Below are positions 33,501-43,774 of a stretch of 64,000 nucleotides of DNA, piece after piece (positions within the stretch are counted from its first letter, which is position 1; each line of letters begins with the position of its first letter). The stretch covers positions 1 through 64,000 of the forward strand of contig JAPQWV010001339.1 in assembly GCA_027422505.1 (NCBI GenBank), in the 5' to 3' direction. Origin of the DNA: Craterostigma plantagineum (taxonomy: Eukaryota > Streptophyta > Magnoliopsida > Lamiales > Linderniaceae). Below the pieces are notes generated by a model that saw nothing but the letters and a program-made list of their open reading frames with translations, searched no databases and was not told the DNA's origin. The translations under genes were made by a program, and so were the position numbers.

Positions 33501-34005
33501 GGCGGCAAGCCGTCACTTCACTGGAGCCAAGCGGATGTGGCCGTCATCCCATTGGCATTTAACGCGCATTGGGTGCTCCTCGTCGCTCGGTTCAAGGAGA
33601 GGAACATCCTCGTTTTGGATTCCGACCGCAAAAGCGATTCGGACTTGAGGTTCATGAAGCCGTTCCTCGATCCTTTGGCCGAAGTGATACCGCTGATGCT
33701 TCAACACGTAGGTGTGGAGCAAGATTCCGTGGAGAAGTTTGCTTGGGTGCGGTGCCCCGATTTCCCTCAACAAGTCCTCAGGTAATTTTCTTATTTTCCC
33801 ACTTTCATATTTTCTTATTTTCTTAAACCTGAAATTGTTCTATTTCTCGAACAGCGGAGAGTGCGGTATGTACATGCTTAGGGCGGCGATGTCTCTGTTG
33901 ATCGGTAACAGAGATGATCTCTACGCTTTGGACGATTCTAAAGTTTTGTCGTTTAGAAAGTTTTTGACGATATGTATTTATTTTAACAATTGGGATATTG
34001 TATGA
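30534..34005 (+). CDS. DUF1985 plus Ulp1-like (C48) cysteine protease of the Mutator element
   Basis: Eight exons fit GT-AG rules: 30534-30619, 30901-31279, about 31361-31680, 31748-31916, 31987-32349, 32428-33253, 33321-33781, 33855-34005. Exons 2-4 encode a DUF1985 domain (YMPESKEFWMVVRGRPLRFS, VEYCLLTGLDCG). Exon 5 encodes a PRPSPP proline repeat, and exon 6 an Ala/Glu/Arg-rich repeat probably forming a coiled coil. Exons 7-8 encode a C48 peptidase with all catalytic positions visible: His in FNAHWVLLV (codon at 33567), Asp in LVLDSD (33618), Gln in CPDFPQQ, and Cys in SGECGMYMLR (33862). Ulp1 enzymes remove SUMO-like modifiers. Frame changes in exon 1 and near 31575 suggest decay or sequence error. 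It converges on the transposase gene. By family it could act as an anti-silencing factor, which is inference. Confidence 0.8.
30780..30872. repeat. TTCGAGT motif cluster within intron 1 of the Ulp1 gene
   Basis: Six copies in about 90 bp of the first intron (for example TTTTCGAGTAA, CTATTCGAGT, ACTCGAATAA twice). The later introns lack them. Confidence 0.85.
32150..32250 (+). repeat. Proline-codon minisatellite CCGTCTCCTCCTCCGAGG
   Basis: About five imperfect 15-18-bp units inside exon 5 of the Ulp1 gene. They encode repeated PRPSPP. Confidence 0.85.
32640..32995 (+). repeat. GC-rich GCGGCGGAGAGGGC repeat in exon 6
   Basis: Short imperfect units of GCGGCGGA(G/T)AGGGC over about 350 bp. They encode an Ala/Glu/Arg-rich repeat (ERAAADRAAAEEAAAERA) and generate long spurious Pro/Arg-rich frames on the minus strand. 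Confidence 0.85.
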
Positions 34006-34129
34006 ACCGTTTTAGATATATTTGTATAGATTTTTTGATTTGGAATTGTTCTGTGTTATGGTTGGTTGAGTTGCTGTTGAGGTCGTTCAGAGTGTTCAAG
34101 GTTCAGTGTTGTTTTTTTTTTGAAATTCA

Positions 34130-34350
34130 CTGTTATTCGAGTCAAAGAGCTTGTTCGAATAATGATAGTTACTCGAGTAACCTAACCGAGCTTAATCCGA
34201 GTACCTCAAAGCACTCGAATAAACTTCACTGGTAGAGTTGATTTTATCGGACTTCACTGTTATCCGAGTCAAAGAGCTTGTTAGAATAATGTTACCTTTA
34301 TCGAGTTTCTTATTCGAGTGTATTCGAGTGCAATATATAACTCGAATAAC
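34130..34350. repeat. TTATTCGAGT motif array downstream of the Ulp1 gene
   Basis: About ten copies in both orientations in the convergent intergenic region (for example ACTCGAGTAA, ACTCGAATAA, TTATTCGAGT), some with C for T in TCCGAGT. Confidence 0.88.
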
Positions 34351-34515
34351 TTAAAAATCGAAAATATTGTTTTTATATCATGAGCATGAAATGTTTAACA
34401 TTTCATGTTAAATATCATTTCATGTTAAATAACATTTTCTTTCTAAGTAATAATATATTATAGAGATTCTTGAAAAAAAAGAAAATCAAGTTGATATTTC
34501 TATACATGTTATAAA

Positions 34516-34713
34516 TCTAATATAATTATAGAAATGTATGTGCTCTCATATGCTGCCAAGTGTCCATTAATAATTATTGTAATAATTAATAAATAAATAT
34601 AATAAAACATAAAAAGAATTACTACTATCGCACATGTCAATAATTAATCCACCACATATAATTATAATTAATATAAATTAGTTAACACCGTGCATTGCAC
34701 GGGTAATAACTAG
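34516..34713 (+). mobile_element. Short non-autonomous Helitron, copy C, nested in the Mutator element
   Basis: Same family as the copies at 21050 and 21354. It starts TCTAATATAATTATAG after A and ends CTAG before T, with the perfect hairpin CCGTGC-ATT-GCACGG. It lies between the two convergent genes. Confidence 0.9.
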
Positions 34714-34889
34714 TATTGTTGATGGGAATGTATATACTAAAGTCCTATCTACCAATGTATTTCATTGTATGTCATGCAACGACTTTTATTAAACATTGTT
34801 AATCTTCATAAAGCGACTTATTAACATCATGAAGGCCCTAAAACATCGAAATATTGATATTTATACATCTATGTATCGAGATAATTAAA

Positions 34890-35085
34890 ATTCAAAAATT
34901 CTGAAAAGAACAGTCGAATAGCAAGATATTATTCGAGTTCGGTATTCGATTTTTTTGTAAATCATTCGAGTTGTTCGGTTACTCGAATAAGTTCAGGTTT
35001 TCATTTTCGACTTTTTATCGTTATGTTATTCGAGTAACGTATTCTAATGATATTCGAGTTGTGCAGGTTACTCGAATAACAGTGA
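34890..35085. repeat. TTATTCGAGT motif array downstream of the transposase gene
   Basis: About seven copies, including a pair GTTACTCGAATAA 100 bp apart. Confidence 0.85.
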
Positions 35086-35200
35086 GTAAAGCTACAATCA
35101 AGCCAAACTCACAATATCCATCAATCTCATACAACCTCATACATCAAACTCATACAACCTCATACATCAAACTCATACAAACTCATACATCAAGATTTAC

Positions 35201-37509
35201 TTAATGTCTACACCCAAACTCACCGACGGACGGAAACCTCTTTTCTTTTCTCCGACCACGCCTTGCTACGAACGAAGGCGGCAACACCAATTGATCCGAG
35301 GTATCCCACTCGGCTTGATCCGGAACCGGCGAAACTCGTCCGTGATAAGCAGACTGCCACGTTAGGACAGAATAATATTCCGAACACAACGGGTAGAAAC
35401 TCATGTTCGCTCGTAGACTCGCCGCGATTGCATGTGGACAAGGAATCCTGTCGATGTCGAATTGGCGGCACGTACAAGTCTTCGACCGCAAGTTAACAAT
35501 GGCACGACCCCCCGGAGATCGGACATCGTACTCATGCGGAGCGATTTCATGTACTTCATACCCTTGACTTAGCTCATACCTCTCACGGAGCTTCATTCCA
35601 CCGTCGGGGTAAACCGCGTGGTTGCTTGTCCAGATTGCTGTCTGTATCTAGCAAACCAATCCGTCGTCAGCCTCTGTATCGATTCCAGAAGCGCAATGAT
35701 CGGTAGCTTTCTTTCTTCGCGGAGTCTTGCATTAATCGATTCCACCCCGTTCGTAGTCATGATGTTATAGCGAGACGTCGGAGAATAGGCTCGACTCCAT
35801 CGTTCCTTAGTATCAGTCTGTTGCAAATACGCGTATGCGGTGGGAAACCTATTCTCAAAATCACCATATTGTGAATCAAAGTCGCATTGCTTGTATATTT
35901 TAGCAATGTGTATGAACGTCTCGGTCGCACCCTGCTTCTTACACTTGCCTTTCATATTTTGTGACAGGTGCCAAATACAATGACCGTGGTGCGCACGACT
36001 GTAGACGGCTGCAACGACGGCTTTGATAGAAGCAGATCTGTCGGATACGATGACAAGATCGTCCTCGTTGGGCACGACTTGCAAGAGCTCGTTCAAGAAC
36101 CACGACCAAGCTTCTATGCACTCGTTATTGTCGATTATGCCCCAAGCTAAAGGAAACCGATGGCGGTCGCCATCCTCCGCTGATGCAATGAGCAACGTGC
36201 CCCCATACTTTCCTTTCAACCAAGTACCGTCTATGCAAACAACCTTCCTCACGTGACGGTATCCCGCAATACAAGCACCAAGGGATAGGAATGCGTGCTT
36301 AAATCTCCGCTCATCGTCCAGATATACACTTGCTATGGTTCTCGGATTCACTCTTCTCAGCGTCGACAGGTACGACGGCAACAGCTTGTAACTCTCATCG
36401 GGGTCACCCTTCATTGCATTTTGTGCTAAAATACCTCCTTTCCATGCTTTGAAGTACGAAACTTCGATCCCACGATTTCTCATCATTGTTTGAATGAGTT
36501 TAGGGGCCGGTGTACTTGTTGAACCCTGAAAAGATTCAAGCAGCATACTCACGGAGGTTACGATGCTTGAGTGAGTCTTGTGTTCCGATTTGCAAGGTCG
36601 CACGTATGTGTGTTGCAATACGTAGGAATCGAGAATACGGATGTATCCTTAATCTTCGCCGTCCATATCCTCCAAGTACATCCATCCTCTTTGCATCTCA
36701 CGCCATAGTACGATCGGGAAGATTTTATAATCTTGACCTCGTAGCATGCCTCTATAGCAACTCTTTGGATCCTATTCTTGACGGCCTTCTTATCCTCGAA
36801 TTCATCACCGACCTTCATGGTGGAACCGTCGGTAAAAGAATACCGATCGCTAGGAATAGTTGCATTCTCCTCTTCTTCCTCCTCCTCATCATTCCCGTCC
36901 GCATTTTCTCCGTTTACGCCATCAAAATTGACGTGCAGGTTCTGCCGTGATGCAACATTCTCATCACGGCCGTTCGCCTCATTGTGACCTTCCCCCATAA
37001 TTCACATCTTCGCATCCGCCAAAGTCGATGATACGGTCAAAATAATCATCGATGTAACCACCTCCATCGCTACGAACCTCAATTGGAACGGGACCAACTT
37101 CATCATCCGCGAGAGTTTGACGGTGGAGGGTAGTAGGGAGTCCAATCTCCACACGGAGAATCGGTCTATCCTTTGGACCCCCTAAGTATATATAACCCTT
37201 CAACTCTCGATCATTCTTTATATACAACGGAGCACACCCTTCCATACCTCTCATAGATGGCTGATAACTTAGCTTTAACTCCGGCCTCCCGCTTACGCCA
37301 ATAGTCTCGTATATTTCGTTCCGCAGATCGTCCAGCAAACAACAATCGACATCGAACCCAATGGGCTTCATATTTGTTCCCATCCTTGGAACCCATGTCC
37401 ATTTATTATCATTCCCAATTATCCATTCTCCATCGTAATCAATCATGATGCTGGTCGGCATAACCTGCATATGAAACAAATCATTGTTAATAAAATTTAA
37501 TTGCAACAA
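35201..37509 (-). pseudogene. MURA-like transposase of the Mutator element, with frameshifts
   Basis: Right to left: an N-terminal segment (37509-36979) with a WTWVPRMG motif and an acidic linker; a MuDR-type DNA-binding zinc domain (36850-36560) with YYGVRCKEDGCTWRIWTAK and THTCDL; the MULE catalytic domain (36540-35593); and a SWIM zinc finger (35596-35201) with TCTCRQFDIDRIPCPHAIAA. The DDE-type acidic residues are visible in VVCIDGTWLKGKYGG, LVIVSDRSASIKA and TTNGVESINARL, and CIWHLSQN is intact. Three frame changes (near 36990, 36560 and 35595) break it, two of one base each in or beside short runs. An intron probably ends at 37465 (CAG before GTTATGCCG). This enzyme would excise and insert the element. 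The copy as given is not continuous. Confidence 0.88.
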
Positions 37510-37945
37510 CTATTCGAATAATTAAAATATTCGAATTATAAAAATTAATCGAGTAAATAATTCGAGTGGTAAAACAACTCGAATAAACTCTTCGAGTATT
37601 AAGATTTTGAAGACACTCGATAAGTCGTTGTCGAAGAAATAAATGGAATAAATCAACTTTTATTGCAAACGAGTTATTCGAATAAATAAAATATTCGGAA
37701 AAAAAAATATTCGAGTAAGGCATTCGAGTTTACGGTTAACTCGAATAATGTTTTCGAGTTTTATAATACCGAATAATACGTAAGTGTAAAATTTCATAAA
37801 CAATAGTGTTATTCGAGTAACATATCCGAGTTTATTCGAGTTTCATGTCCGAATTGTATGTTGCCAAAACAACGTATCCGAGTTACGGTTACGAGTCTAA
37901 ATAAACTCGAATAATGAACTCGAATAACAGGAAAACGAAAATTTT
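37500..37945. repeat. Right TTATTCGAGT/ACTCGAATAA motif array
   Basis: The densest array: roughly eighteen copies in 445 bp upstream of the transposase gene, in both orientations. Confidence 0.9.
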
Positions 37946-38415
37946 CTGCAAATTCGCACAGATCTAATGTTAAAATGCTACCCATAACTACCCAAACCTT
38001 CGAAAATCTAATACCCGATGCTCGAAATGTAAATGTCATTAACATGAACGGAAATTACAAGCCCGATAATATATACTTGTAACCGGTGTTAACATGAACG
38101 GAACTTACTGTATATGCATTCAAGAACGAAATTGGGATTCTTGGAGCTTGGGTGTTTCGATTTCGGCGGAAGCTTCAGCTCGTTTTTCCTTCAAGATCTC
38201 GTTTTGGTGCTTCGTGGGTGCATTAATGAATGAGGTTGGTGCGTTTTTTTTATTTATATATATATATATATTTCTTTTTTTATTTATTTAGGTATTAATT
38301 AGGGGTTTAGTTAATTAAGGAAACATGTTCCTCTTTTTTTATTGACTCGGTCAAGTTCCCTTTTTTAAAAAGAAATCAAAAGTAATCTTATTTTTTAAAA
38401 TAACCCGTCGAAAAA

Positions 38416-38747
38416 ACCCATTTTGCCGTAAATGTCACATCAACGGTAATTCAACTACAACCATTAAACTCACAGTCAAATTCAAAAGAATATTTTAGAC
38501 TATTATATTCAAATCAACTTTTACAACTTTTCTATATTAATAACATATTTATCACAATTACATATTAGACCACACTATTATTATAATCCGATTGGAAAAA
38601 TACATAATTCTTTTTTATCTACACATATAAGCTGATAAAATAAACAATTATGAGAAAATAAAAATTACAATACACGAGCTAAAAAATACACGCAAATAAG
38701 TAAAATCGTACACATAACAAAGAGAGATTTAAAGTCTCGCCATTTGT
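38416..38747. other. Non-coding DNA at the left side of the PIF/Harbinger element
   Basis: AT-rich and without an ORF. It may contain the left terminus of the Harbinger element; AAACCCATTTTGC at 38414-38426 is exactly inverted at 53190-53202. Confidence 0.4.
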
Positions 38748-39967
38748 TTACTCATCCCACAAATGATCAATCAATGCATTACGGAGTGCAATGTGATCAT
38801 CTTTATTCCTAATTTTTTTGTAACGAGATATGAATTCTTCAAATCGAGCATTTTCATCTATCACCATTTCGACCTCCGGCGGCGACGTTTCCATTTTAAT
38901 TTCAATTGTGGCACTAAGGTCACGTTCATCCTCCACAATCATGTTATGCAAAATAATAAATTTAGTTATTATATCGTGTAGTACTTCCTTTTTCCAATAA
39001 CGTACCGGTCCTGCTACAATGCCAAAACGTGATTGAAGAACTCCGAATGCACGTTCAAACGTCTTTTCTATAAGATTCTTGCTTCATTGCAAAATATTTT
39101 TTTCTTGGGACCGCATGGCTCATGAATTGTTTGCACAATTGTAGACCATTTTGAATATATGCTACCAGCTAAATAACAACCCATATTATATTCTTCTCCT
39201 TGAATAACGCAGTGAGCTGAAGGAGCAATACCTTATACCTTAATCTAGGTCTGAGAAAATATGAGATGACTCTAGTACGTTGATATCATTGTTGGAGCAG
39301 GGCAAACCGAAATAAACATGCCATATCCAAAGATCACCTCCAGTGCATGCAATCTAACTCCCTAACATTCCGGGAAAACCACACTGCTAACCAATATAAC
39401 AAGTCTAGAAATATCTACGTAGGCCTCCTCAAATAACGCTCACTAGATACCTCAACTACCGCTCGACAGAACTTTTTCATGCTTTCAATTGCAGTAGACT
39501 CACCGATTCTAACATACTCGTCCTTGCATCTGCTGGATGCCAACATGCGAAAAACAGCAGTCATTTTTTTGTATTGGAGATAGTCCAAGTCTTCCGGCAC
39601 GATCCGCTCGCTGTTGAAAGTAGTTATCGTGATTTTTGATTGCCTCGACAATTCGAAGGAACAAAGAGCATGACATTCGATATCGTCTATGAAACATGAC
39701 CTCATTGTGCAATGGGTTATCTGAAAAATAATCATTGTACAACCTACGATCAACAACCTCTCTATCATGGTTGATAAATATATGCCCAGGAATAGAACCT
39801 CCATGAGGGGCTTGGTGGTTTTGTTGATGGATAAGTTGTTGAACGATCATGTTATTATTAGTGATAACACGACCTATCACTTCTTGTTTTTCACGAAGAA
39901 TATTAATAATTTGCATGTTATCATCATCAGAAGAGGAAGGTGACGAATTGCCGAAACTGAAATTCAT
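38748..39967 (-). pseudogene. PIF/Harbinger (HARBI1-like) transposase, degenerate
   Basis: The N-terminal part begins at 39967 and contains the family block FHRRYRMSCSLFLRIVEAIK and YFQQRADRAGRLGLS. It then changes frame to KKMTAVFRMLASSRCKDEYV and KKFCRAVVEV (39640-39420). The middle (39400-39000) retains the catalytic-domain words GCYLAGSIYSKWST and EPCGPKKK but is broken and shortened. The C-terminus (38951-38748) reads HNMIVEDERDLS and ends RNALIDHLWDE, the usual end of plant PIF transposases. Several frameshifts and a lost segment make it inactive. It is divergent from an ORF1-type gene at 48725-49740, and an 8-kb LTR element now separates the two. Confidence 0.88.
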
Positions 39968-40051
39968 TAGTGATAGAGTATATGTAGGATGAGGAAATTA
40001 TGTTAAATGTCTAAATGGACTGATTGTTTTCACATGAGCATAAGTTATATG

Positions 40052-40059
40052 TATTTATA
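40052..40059 (-). promoter_or_regulatory. Possible TATA box of the Harbinger transposase
   Basis: TATAAATA on the minus strand lies about 85 bp upstream of the transposase ATG at 39967. Confidence 0.4.
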
Positions 40060-40097
40060 GTAGCGTCAAAGGTGTAAGAACAATCATAAAGAGTTGT

Positions 40098-40377
40098 TGT
40101 TGGTCCACTTGTTACTGAACAAGGAGCAAAAGATTATTAGACCTCTACTGTGTGTTCGTGTGTGTGTTTTAACGTAGCGGCTTCCTAAACAAATTCTTTT
40201 GATAAACCCTAACAAGGGTAATTATGGGCTTTATATACCACAAGTGATTGGTATATTAAAGCCCAAGTACCAAACTTCTACTTAATACAAATTGTCTCCC
40301 AAACTACTAACCCATAAAATAACAAACATGAACCCAAGACTCAAATAAGTAGAGGACACTATAATTACTTCCTAACA
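40098..40377 (-). repeat. 3' LTR of copia element 2
   Basis: 280-bp direct repeat of 47808-48111, beginning TGTTGGTCCACTTGTTAC and ending CTAACA. Confidence 0.92.
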
Positions 40378-42900
40378 ATCTCCCCCTCAGCGTCCTCTTC
40401 CTCTTGTTGATGTCTTCGGTGTCTTCTTTTTCTTGGGGCTCACCAGCACGTAAGGAGACTTTCTGAGTCCTAAAGAAATGTTCATACGATTGCAGACTTC
40501 TTCGAAAGGATATTTTCTCGGAGATGGTATCGATCAGTCACATATTTGCTTGGACTTCATGTTCTTCATGTCTTAGCTGATCGAGAATGCTTCTGAGTCT
40601 GTTTCGAATGATAAGGAGGGCTCCGTCGCTGAACTTGTTAATTTCTGACGTTTTCATTAGCCTCTTCTCTCCCTTGTAGTTAATGTAGACCACTGACAGA
40701 TCGACGTGTTCATTGATTATGTGGCCTCTTCTCTCCCTTGTTTATCCTATTCATGTTGCTTTCCACTTCCACTTGGAGGTCGTGGTTTGCATTGAATTTG
40801 ACTTGGCGCATCAAAAATCGCTTAAGAGCGACCTATCCAACCTTGAGGTCTGGATTCTGAAGTGTTCCAAGGAGCCTGTAGCTTCTCAACATCTAATCAA
40901 TGTATTCACTTCTGATGTAGGAGAGATCGCCTTCAGTCAGTTCTTCGATCGTTCCATCTTCCCACCGCAACTTCTAGATAGGGAATTCGTATATGTCAAG
41001 GCGAGCTCGTCGTACTCCCACGACTGCACTGATTCTGGCTCTTTCCTTCTCTTCTCTTCAAAGAGTATCAACATCAGCTCATTTTCCTTTGAGTATAAGT
41101 CCTCGACGAAGAGAGAGCAGGTACCGAACAACGGTTGGTCGTGAAAGATGAGTTAGGCCTCTGAGTTCAAGCTCGTCTAACTTTTTGATCCTAGATTACT
41201 TCCTCCAGATTCTCTTTCGTATCTCTTCTTGATATAGAGCAATCACTTTGGCATTTTCCCATGGCAGATTCAGTTCCTCTCTTATCTTCGACTTTGATGG
41301 GGCACTCCTCCTCGACGACAGTGTGTTTGAGAAGCTCGGGAAGTTCTGAAATGTCAGCTTCGTAGTCTTCACCTTCCTCGAGTTCATCATCGTCGATAAG
41401 GGCCAAGCTTACATTTGCCTATCGGGAAGTATCTGCGTTCTCCATTAAGCCTTTGGCTATGTCTGGATCCATCGGCTTTGTTATCCAATCATCATTGAAG
41501 ATGTACTTTTCAACGGTAGTGTGAGGATTATAAAGCTCTTCGAGAGTTATAGTTGGTTCATCTGTTTGAAGGGATATGATGTGTGAAAATGAAGGATTGT
41601 AGGGGCTTCTTTGACATTTCAGACTAGGAAGTGAAAGCTTATATTTGGTGCGGAGGCTTGTTGGGTTGTTTTGGTAGTAGTCCGGGTGGATTTATTGGTT
41701 TGTGTGGGTGTAGGTGTTTCGGTTCGGGTGGGTGTTTTGGCGACTCTTGGCTAGGACTGTTGAGGGTGAGGCTCTTGCGTCTTCTCGCCCTCGGGACGAC
41801 CTTCATATTCTGCGACGTCACGTGGTAGTCCCGATGATCCGGCGCCTCGCCTCGACAGTTGAAGGGAACCTCGAGCCGTCTAAGAACCTCCTGAGCCAGT
41901 TCGCTAAGGTTCGGTGCAGTGCGTAGTCTGGCCAGCAGGACGTCGATGAGTTCGTCTATTGGGACATTCCATGGGCCAGCATCAGGATAAGCGGACTCGG
42001 GGGTTGCACGTTCTTCTTCGATGACGGGGGTCTTCCTTTGTCACGAGTGGAGGTGCCAATTGCCTTTGTCATGATTGAATCTTCGAGGCCTTTCGCAAAC
42101 TCGGTGAGTCTAGCATCAAGCATGGCATTTAGAGTAGCCACCGTCACGAACGGGAAAAATAAGGGAGCAGTGTCACGAAGATGGCCCGCCGTCACAACAT
42201 CAGAGTGGTGCTGACGTGCCGCCTGTTTGCACAGGACTTAAGAAACCATGGCCACTTAGGCCACAGTTGACATCGATGCTGACACGGACTCAGATTGATG
42301 GCCCAATACAGCAGCTGAGGTGATGTTGACTACTATGGGACTTTCGCTCTGTCCCTGGCTAGTAGAGAGTACAGGGACATGGACGAGCGTTCTTTCCAGA
42401 TCACTAAGATCTAGAGGTGCATCAGAAGGTGTTTGTGTCCTAGGAAATGGAAAAAATATAAGTGGTGAGGACACTAGACTCGATGTGGTAAAAGAAAGTG
42501 CAGTCTGAGGCTGAGGACTGCTTGAACCCAACATCGACCGGCTCCAAGTGAGGCGGTGACGGCTCTCGTGGCTCCTTGTGTGTATGTGAAACAATCATCT
42601 GTTGGGAGATGATTGATTGACTAGGTCGGGTACATTGCGTGATTGGACCAGATGTCGCGACTTCTACTCGGGGGACGACAAAGTCCTCCCCTGTACCTAT
42701 GGGCTTGGTCCAGGCTATTTGTGAGGAAGAAGGAGGACGGTCGTGTTTATGTTTGGTACGCCGTCCTGCTTGTTGCTTCCGTCATACCCTTTTGATTTCT
42801 CTTTTGTTTTTGTTTGAGGATGCGGGTTGTCCTAGACCTAGACTTGGCTGGTGGGGTTGGCTGATCCCGGGGTTACGTTCAACTGGGTTGTGTTGAACTG
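40378..42900 (-). other. Unidentified 3' half of copia element 2
   Basis: This region should hold RT and RNase H but shows no such motif. Minus-strand frames at 42594-42256, 42195-41956, 41821-41639 and 41406-41191 are Ser/Pro/Glu-rich and low-complexity. It may be an acquired segment or a heavily decayed extra ORF. Confidence 0.4.
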
Positions 42901-42917
42901 TGGGGATGTCCTCGAGG

Positions 42918-43774
42918 TTATTTGCTCGTAGGTAGGCTTGAAGTACGGGATCTGTTTTCTTGAGGAGTTGTAGAAGATGGAACTGATGTATTACTATTGT
43001 CGTAGTTTTGAGGAAGATTCAATTGTGGACGGGGGCATAGATATAATTGATCAAACAGAAGTTCTAGCTCGTCTTCATCGAATGTTCGAGAAGTAGACGA
43101 TCTTTCCTCGGTTGGAGAGTTATGTTGATCTTCTATCAACACTCTTATGAATCCGGGTTCTGGACTTATCTGTCCAGAAGCGATAGATGTCGCTTCATCG
43201 AATGTAACATTTGCACTTTCCGTGACGGTTCCCTTTTGTGGCAGGTAAACTCTGTATGCCTTGGAATCAGCAGAATATCCAATGAATACCCCTTTGGCTG
43301 CTTTAGGATCAAATTTTAGCTTATTCAGCGTTTTGAAGTTGAGGTGGGACAGTCTTTGATGCCAAAGGTCACTTTGTTGAATTGAGCTCTTTGTCATAAG
43401 ACAGAGTTTTGAAGAAGGCCGAGTAGTCTTCAAATTGATGGTGTAGAGATTCGTCTTCTTTGTTCCAGTGAGAAGTTCTCTACCACCCTCATCAGTAATG
43501 CTGCACCCTCAGCATGGAAGTGAACTTTTAGTCGTTTGACGCAAAATTGACATATGCTGAAGAGATTGTGACTGAGACCCTCGACGTATAAAACCTCCTT
43601 GATCGTTAGGTTGTCATGTATTAGGTCGCCATGTCCTAAGATAGGGGCCACGTGATTGTTCCCAAAGCACACATTTCCACCGAAGCGATTGGTGTAGTTG
43701 CTCAATTGCTCTTTTCTTCCAGTCATGTGTGTAGAGCAATCAGAATCAAGTATCCACACATGACAGATCTGCAA
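42918..43774 (-). pseudogene. Copia element 2 protease segment and pre-integrase/post-integrase fusion
   Basis: 43774-43430 encodes the protease region. The active site reads WILDSDCSTHMTG, where the usual form is DSGCSxHM(T/C)G, so the catalytic Gly is replaced by Asp. 43433-42918 starts in the pre-integrase domain (LWHQRLSHLNFKTLNKL) and passes directly into FDPKAAKGVFIGYSADSKAY, a block that normally lies after the integrase core. The core between them has therefore been deleted. The frame continues into an acidic, Ser-rich tail. This copy cannot integrate on its own. Confidence 0.8.

Larger units (their letters stand above)
30007..38406. mobile_element. Kaonashi/VANDAL-like Mutator element with transposase and DUF1985-Ulp1 genes
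   Basis: A 9-bp direct repeat GTCGAAAAA (29998-30006 and 38407-38415) flanks the element, as expected for Mutator. The ends are weak inverted repeats: CGGAAAATTTTAAAAAG on the left against GGGTTATTTTAAAAAAT on the right when reversed, followed on both sides by a TTTTAAAAAAG(A/G)GGAAC segment. Two convergent genes are present, a MURA-type transposase (minus, 37509-35201) and a DUF1985/Ulp1 protease gene (plus, 30534-34005). A short Helitron lies between them. Non-coding segments are full of TTATTCGAGT motifs. Mutator elements that carry Ulp1-like proteases are known in plants (Kaonashi/KI elements), and DUF1985 proteins are associated with VANDAL elements. The insertion separates the PPR gene from its former upstream DNA. 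Confidence 0.85.

Noticed and set aside
41631..41926. Gly/Cys-rich and Arg-rich plus-strand ORFs in copia element 2
   Set aside because: Wrong strand for the element, low complexity, no family similarity.
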